Shown here one piece after another: positions 22,989 to 25,262 of a stretch of DNA of 25,262 nucleotides (positions within the stretch are counted from its first letter, which is position 1; every line of letters begins with the position of its first letter). The stretch is taken from IMG/VR virus record IMGVR_UViG_3300043434_000519, positions 1 to 25,262 of that record; one strand, given 5' to 3'. The notes below the pieces were generated by a model. That model had not been told where the DNA came from. It did no database searches and saw nothing but the letters and a program-made list of their open reading frames with translations. Source of the stretch: a virus. The position numbers and the translations under genes were made by a program.

Positions 22989-23712
22989 CTATAGTAATAG
23001 AAGGTGCATCAGAACATTCTGGACAATTTTCTGCTTCCCACCCAAGTGCTTCTGCAATGTCTGGAAACTGACAGATAAAGACACACCGTGCTGCCTCAGC
23101 AATCTCCATATGTTCTTTTTGAGTGCCGTGAGCAGAACGTAGGTCAATGTAATGGATCCATGACCTTATAGAGCCCTTCATGTAAATACGGGTTGGTGTT
23201 GCGAGTGGAAGCACAAATCTTGCACATTCTTTCGCAACTCCTGCATCGAGCATCTTATCGTAAAGACGTTGAGACTCCTCAAAGTGTTGCTCAATCATTC
23301 CTTCAAACTTTTCACGTACATGTTCATCCAAATCATTGGTTGAGTTCTGACGGTTCTTCTCGTCCTGTCTGCGAAGTTCAGGTACTTCAGGAAGTTCGGT
23401 CAGAAGTTTAGTATCTGCATACCGTTGCGAAAATTCTTGAAATACGAAGGACCTATGACGAAGCACTTGCGCTGCTATACCACGAGTAGTATTAATCTCA
23501 AGGGTCATATCTGCTTGCTCGAAGATAGACCAGTGGTTTTGTTTAATACAATACCGAAGAAGTCCTGCAGCAGTATCAAACTTAAGTTGATTATTTGGAT
23601 TACTTACACGAGCAGTATATGTAATCACTTCTTGTGCAGATTTACCTGCAAGTTCTCCTGCACCTTGAGTAACAGAAATCAATTTAACAATAGGTTTATT
23701 CTGGGTAGGCAT
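22984..23712 (-). CDS. thyX: ThyX flavin-dependent thymidylate synthase
   Basis: I prefer the ATG at 23712 (MPTQNKPIVKLISVTQGAGE, 242 residues) because GGAG ends six bases before it. Other in-frame ATGs stand at 23715, 23718 and 23727. The ThyX signature RHR-x7-S is present (RHRSFVFQEFSQRY, residues 85-95), with upstream HWSIFEQADMTLEI and downstream LPLATPTRIYMKGSIRSWIH and YIDLRSAHGTQKEH. ThyX makes dTMP from dUMP with FAD, NADPH and methylene-folate, supplying thymidine for an AT-rich phage genome. The start overlaps the previous gene by 17 nt. The coding DNA is more GC-rich than its neighbours, like gp32. Confidence 0.95.
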   Translation of the reverse strand: MPTQNKPIVKLISVTQGAGELAGKSAQEVITYTARVSNPNNQLKFDTAAGLLRYCIKQNHWSIFEQADMTLEINTTRGIAAQVLRHRSFVFQEFSQRYADTKLLTELPEVPELRRQDEKNRQNSTNDLDEHVREKFEGMIEQHFEESQRLYDKMLDAGVAKECARFVLPLATPTRIYMKGSIRSWIHYIDLRSAHGTQKEHMEIAEAARCVFICQFPDIAEALGWEAENCPECSDAPSITIE

Positions 23713-23866
23713 CATCATCTCCGTCATAAAAAACTTCGTCGTAATCTGTTATTTTTGGCTCTTGTTGCCTTTTATATGTCTCTGTATCAGAGTATATTTC
23801 GGACTTCAGAGAATCAACCAAAAGTTCTAAATTACGGACAATTAGTTTAAGTTTGTCCTTGTCCAT
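23696..23866 (-). CDS. Small acidic protein upstream of thyX
   Basis: A 56-residue protein (MDKDKLKLIVRNLELLVDSL..., ending DEVFYDGDDDAYPE): an N-terminal amphipathic helix and a very acidic, disordered C-terminus. I chose the ATG at 23866 over the in-frame GTG at 23884, because the promoter at 23888-23916 would start transcription near 23881, downstream of that GTG. Its end overlaps thyX by 17 nt, so the two are coupled. I recall similar short proteins in cyanophages but no function. Confidence 0.72.
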   Translation of the reverse strand: MDKDKLKLIVRNLELLVDSLKSEIYSDTETYKRQQEPKITDYDEVFYDGDDDAYPE

Positions 23867-23887
23867 AAGAATGTATTCTCTCACTGC

Positions 23888-23916
23888 ATTTTACACAAAA
23901 AAAGAGAGGAAGTCAA
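23888..23916 (-). promoter_or_regulatory. Sigma70-type promoter with -35 in a terminator loop
   Basis: -35 TTGACT (23911-23916), a 17-nt spacer, and -10 TAAAAT (23888-23893) on the minus strand. The spacer contains the 3' stem and T-run of the terminator at 23903-23929. It would drive the 56-residue gene and thyX with a leader of about 15 nt. Confidence 0.75.
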
Positions 23917-23929
23917 ATAACTCCTCTCT
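23903..23929 (-). terminator. Rho-independent terminator of the small-gene operon
   Basis: On the minus strand AGAGAGGA (23922-23929) pairs with TCCTCTCT (23903-23910) around an 11-nt loop. Seven T (23897-23903) follow. It lies just after the last of three tiny genes and ends their transcript. Confidence 0.85.
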
Positions 23930-23937
23930 CCAATTTA

Positions 23938-24108
23938 TTATCTTTTTTTATTATAAATTGGTTCAATTTTTAGCATTTTATTAAACCAATCTCGCAAATG
24001 TATTCGATAACAAGACCAATATTTACACCCTCGATATGTCAATTGATAACAAGCAGGTGGTCTGTTATCTGCATCCATATCGTCAAAGTGATATCGGTAG
24101 TCTTGCAT
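23938..24108 (-). CDS. YRG-motif small protein, third gene of micro-operon
   Basis: I read this directly: ATG at 24108, stop TAA at 23938-23940, 56 residues. It starts MQDYRYHFDDMDADNRPPAC, then YQLTYRGCKYWSCYRI, and ends in a basic helix (WFNKMLKIEPIYNKKR). It has three Cys, and a TYRG-C-K-Y motif like the two YRG motifs of the first gene in the operon, a pattern typical of DUF4278 peptides from cyanobacteria. It overlaps the previous stop as TAATG and ends just before the terminator. The function is unknown. Confidence 0.68.
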   Translation of the reverse strand: MQDYRYHFDDMDADNRPPACYQLTYRGCKYWSCYRIHLRDWFNKMLKIEPIYNKKR

Positions 24109-24206
24109 TATCTATTACCAACAAGTTGAGCAATAGATGCTTGATGACGACGATCTTGCTTTTGTTTTTGCTCTTTAATGAGTTGAAGTATGTTAATTTT
24201 CTTCAT
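24108..24206 (-). CDS. Tiny basic peptide (32 aa), second gene of micro-operon
   Basis: ATG at 24206, stop at 24108-24110. The peptide starts MKKINILQLIKEQKQKQDRR and continues HQASIAQLVGNR: one amphipathic basic helix rich in Lys/Gln. It overlaps both neighbours by a TAATG junction, the best evidence that it is translated. I do not recognise it; no SD motif of its own is seen beyond the coupling. Confidence 0.55.
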   Translation of the reverse strand: MKKINILQLIKEQKQKQDRRHQASIAQLVGNR

Positions 24207-24343
24207 TACTTATGCCCCTCTTTTACAAACTTAACACCACGATAAGTTTCATTATACTGTTGGGGTTGTTGCATCATTTGTTGCTGGTACTGAAGACGCT
24301 TTTCGGTATCGTATTCAATACCACGATATACTACTTTAGACAT
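24206..24343 (-). CDS. DUF4278-like YRG peptide controlled by riboswitch-like leader
   Basis: I chose the ATG at 24343 (MSKVVYRGIEYDTEKRLQYQ, 45 residues): GGAGG stands 9 nt upstream, and the longer frame to 24403 would run through the structured leader. The peptide has two YRG motifs, VVYRGIEY at the N-terminus and ETYRGVKF near the C-terminus, linked by a Gln/Met-rich stretch. YRG-x-x-Y/F is the hallmark of cyanobacterial DUF4278 proteins. A short peptide right behind a glnA/Downstream-peptide-type RNA is just the arrangement after which that RNA class is named. A role in tuning host nitrogen metabolism is inference. It is the first of three coupled genes. Confidence 0.78.
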   Translation of the reverse strand: MSKVVYRGIEYDTEKRLQYQQQMMQQPQQYNETYRGVKFVKEGHK

Positions 24344-24344
24344 T

Positions 24345-24357
24345 AGGATTTTCCTCC
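24345..24357 (-). promoter_or_regulatory. SD-masking hairpin before the YRG peptide
   Basis: AGGA (24352-24355) can pair with TCCT (24345-24348) around AAA, hiding most of the GGAGG ribosome site (24353-24357) two bases before the ATG. It is a candidate expression platform for the upstream aptamers. Confidence 0.55.
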
Positions 24358-24370
24358 AGAATGAGATTAT

Positions 24371-24466
24371 TAGTCCCGTTCCTTCGGGCGGTTTGCGTCC
24401 CATTGGGATGAACGATCCGTTCCGCCGTCCTACTTGCGTCAGAGATTCCTCTGATGAACGTAGGGT
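24371..24466 (-). promoter_or_regulatory. Tandem glutamine-riboswitch-like leader (glnA/Downstream-peptide type)
   Basis: Read on the minus strand. Unit 1: CCTAC (24460-24464) pairs with GTAGG (24429-24433), enclosing CGTTCATC, a 5-bp hairpin CAGAG-GAAT-CTCTG (24440-24453), then GACGCAA. These core bases (CGUUCA before the hairpin, GACG-AAGUAGG after it) match the glutamine-aptamer core as I remember it. Unit 2 repeats CGTTCATC (24407-24414) and GACGCAA (24393-24399) around a short CCC-AAT-GGG hairpin, but GTAGG is replaced by a CCG that may pair with CGG or GGCGG upstream. A last hairpin CCCG-AAGGAA-CGGG (24375-24388) follows. No covariance model could be run. Confidence 0.72.
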
Positions 24467-24467
24467 C

Positions 24468-24496
24468 AGTTTAGACCCGATTTTCTATATAGTCAA
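24468..24496 (-). promoter_or_regulatory. Sigma70-type promoter of the riboswitch leader
   Basis: -35 TTGACT (24491-24496), exactly 17 nt, -10 TAAACT (24468-24473) on the minus strand. Transcription would start at about 24460-24463, right at the first aptamer stem, so the leader is nearly all aptamer. Confidence 0.75.
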
Positions 24497-24502
24497 ATAG
24501 TT

Positions 24503-24528
24503 TTGTAAAGTTTGATACCGTTTTACAA
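24503..24528 (-). repeat. Inverted repeat after the lysine-rich gene (weak terminator?)
   Basis: TTGTAAA (24522-24528) pairs perfectly with TTTACAA (24503-24509) around a 12-nt loop. No long T-run follows on the minus strand, so intrinsic termination is uncertain. It separates the upstream operon from the riboswitch promoter. Confidence 0.45.
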
Positions 24529-24711
24529 TTACTTTTTTTCTTTTTTATCCATTTGCATCACTTGATACAAAGGAGTCTTTTGAAACTTTTTAATTTTTTT
24601 ATACTCTTTTATTACATTTTTAAGTTCGGATTGATTTAATTGAATATTCATCTGGTTTTCAAATTCTTTTTTAAGTTCTTTTCTGAGAACATCTTCAAAT
24701 TTTTCTTTCAT
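24529..24711 (-). CDS. Lys/Glu-rich small helical protein
   Basis: I chose the ATG at 24711 (MKEKFEDVLRKELKKEFENQ, 60 residues): it overlaps the previous stop as ATGA, while the ATG at 24750 would overlap it by 43 nt. The protein is almost wholly helical and highly charged, with a C-terminal KTPLYQVMQMDKKEKK. No motif or family is recognised. The coupling to the 85-residue gene supports translation. Confidence 0.62.
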   Translation of the reverse strand: MKEKFEDVLRKELKKEFENQMNIQLNQSELKNVIKEYKKIKKFQKTPLYQVMQMDKKEKK

Positions 24712-24965
24712 CTTTTCTTTTTTTCCGAACTTTTTGACTGAATATTCCAAAGTTTGGGATTTGTTCTTCCCTCAGATTGTTTAAATGACAACAAATTTTC
24801 CCTATATCTATCCCAATAATAATCAAATATATCTACCTTTTTGTTCGTCAATACAAGATCATATTTTGTTAATCCTTCATCTTCATAAGATACAAGGTAA
24901 GTATTATAAGGTAAACTTCTATCATTTGCTATTTCTGGTGAGCAATCTTGATGAAGTATTTTCAT
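24708..24965 (-). CDS. Conserved-looking cyanophage protein of unknown function
   Basis: I chose the ATG at 24965 (MKILHQDCSPEIANDRSLPY, 85 residues), which overlaps the upstream stop as TAATG; the longer frame adds only MGWTWI. The chain has a beta start NTYLVSYEDEGLTKYDLVLT, then VDIFDYYWDRYRENLLSFKQ, and a basic C-terminus. I recall this opening from T4-like cyanophages but know no function. It is coupled to both neighbours. Confidence 0.72.
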   Translation of the reverse strand: MKILHQDCSPEIANDRSLPYNTYLVSYEDEGLTKYDLVLTNKKVDIFDYYWDRYRENLLSFKQSEGRTNPKLWNIQSKSSEKKKR

Positions 24966-25262
24966 TATCCACGTCCACCCCACTTAATATCTGGGTATGC
25001 TTCGGATACAATTTCTTTACTAATTTTATATTTTTCTTGAAGTTTTTTATCTTTGCACAAACATATAATCTCTGCTTCTAATGGGTGCAATCCTTCTAGA
25101 AGATTAATGAATATATTTTCTCTCCTCAGAGAACTTAGAGAATCATTTCCACCTTTTACAAAGTTATAAAATTTTGTATATTCAGTTCTAATAGTGGTGT
25201 ATTTTGTATCTGATGCTCCTATGGAATCAGAACTTAAATCACCCATAGTATCAACTGCTTGC
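24965..25262 (-). CDS. DUF6433-like protein, N-terminus cut by window edge
   Basis: The frame is open to the right edge (codons before the ATG at 25246 read QAVDT), so the true start may lie outside; a start at 25246 would give 93 residues. The visible part has TEYTKFYNFVKGGNDSLSSL, RRENIFINLLEGLHPLEAEI and ICLCKDKKLQEKYKISKEIV, followed by SEAYPDIKWG. The LRRE-FI-LLEGLHP-EA-I...DKKL-KYK-tKE-V-EA-P pattern is that of the T4-like phage family DUF6433, usually longer. The function is unknown. It overlaps the next gene as TAATG. Confidence 0.68.
   Translation of the reverse strand, partial: QAVDTMGDLSSDSIGASDTKYTTIRTEYTKFYNFVKGGNDSLSSLRRENIFINLLEGLHPLEAEIICLCKDKKLQEKYKISKEIVSEAYPDIKWGGRG

Noticed and set aside
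23867-23884. GTG start at 23884 for the small gene before thyX
   Set aside because: The predicted transcription start near 23881 lies after it; the ATG at 23866 fits better.
24344-24403. Extended coding start at 24403 for the YRG peptide gene
   Set aside because: The extra residues would be read through the structured leader; GGAGG precedes the ATG at 24343.
24370-24470. tRNA-like structure in the GC-richer leader
   Set aside because: The hairpins do not form a cloverleaf and no TTC/GG-loop or anticodon arm can be placed; the riboswitch reading fits better.
1-25262. CRISPR arrays, insertion sequences, integrase or attachment sites
   Set aside because: No spaced direct repeats of suitable size, transposase, integrase or terminal inverted repeats were seen; the repeats found are within coding regions.

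Overview
The window is part of the genome of a T4-like myovirus that infects marine picocyanobacteria (Synechococcus or Prochlorococcus). Three things support this. First, many T4 homologues are recognisable in T4-like clusters: gp32, gp59, gp33, gp4, gp48, gp53, gp54-like, gp26, gp27-like and gp5-like. Second, several non-T4 genes are typical of cyanophages or cyanobacteria: PhoH, ThyX, a DUF1825 protein, a 2OG-Fe(II) oxygenase and YRG-motif (DUF4278-like) peptides. Third, there is a glutamine-riboswitch-like leader of the glnA/Downstream-peptide type, otherwise known from cyanobacteria and their phages. The DNA is AT-rich and tightly packed, with many 1-11 nt gene overlaps and no gene-free stretch above 300 bases.

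Layout. Bases 1-15080 are a late structural block read on the minus strand. In transcription order it encodes a gp54-like tail-tube-fold protein, gp26, a 59-residue gp51/chaperone-like protein, a lysozyme/transglycosylase-domain tail protein, an M23 peptidase + SGNH hydrolase tail protein, a gp27-like hub, a 69-residue protein, gp5-like OB-fold hub, a needle-like beta-helix protein, a hexapeptide-repeat structural protein, a 2OG-Fe(II) oxygenase, a repeat-rich structural protein and a fibre-like protein that runs off the left edge. Bases 15116-18751 are a divergent plus-strand block (gp4, an unknown protein, gp48, gp53, a 96-residue protein). It starts at an exact T4-type late promoter and ends at a bidirectional terminator.

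From 18828 to the right edge everything is again on the minus strand and mostly concerns replication and metabolism. In transcription order: a DUF6433-like partial protein and two small proteins; then a micro-operon of three tiny genes behind a tandem riboswitch-like leader; then a small acidic protein and ThyX; then an 82-residue protein, PhoH, a RecB-like nuclease, gp33, gp59, DUF1825, gp32 and a small secreted protein.

The most interesting points are these. (i) The tandem glutamine-aptamer-like leader at about 24371-24466 has its own sigma70-type promoter and an SD-masking hairpin, and drives YRG peptides. (ii) A sigma70-type promoter has its -35 box in the loop of a terminator hairpin (23888-23929). 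(iii) Peptidoglycan-degrading functions seem to have moved out of gp5, which has no lysozyme domain here, into two adjacent large tail proteins that share a C-terminal motif. (iv) A NATAAATA late-promoter motif recurs 21-28 nt before four gene starts.
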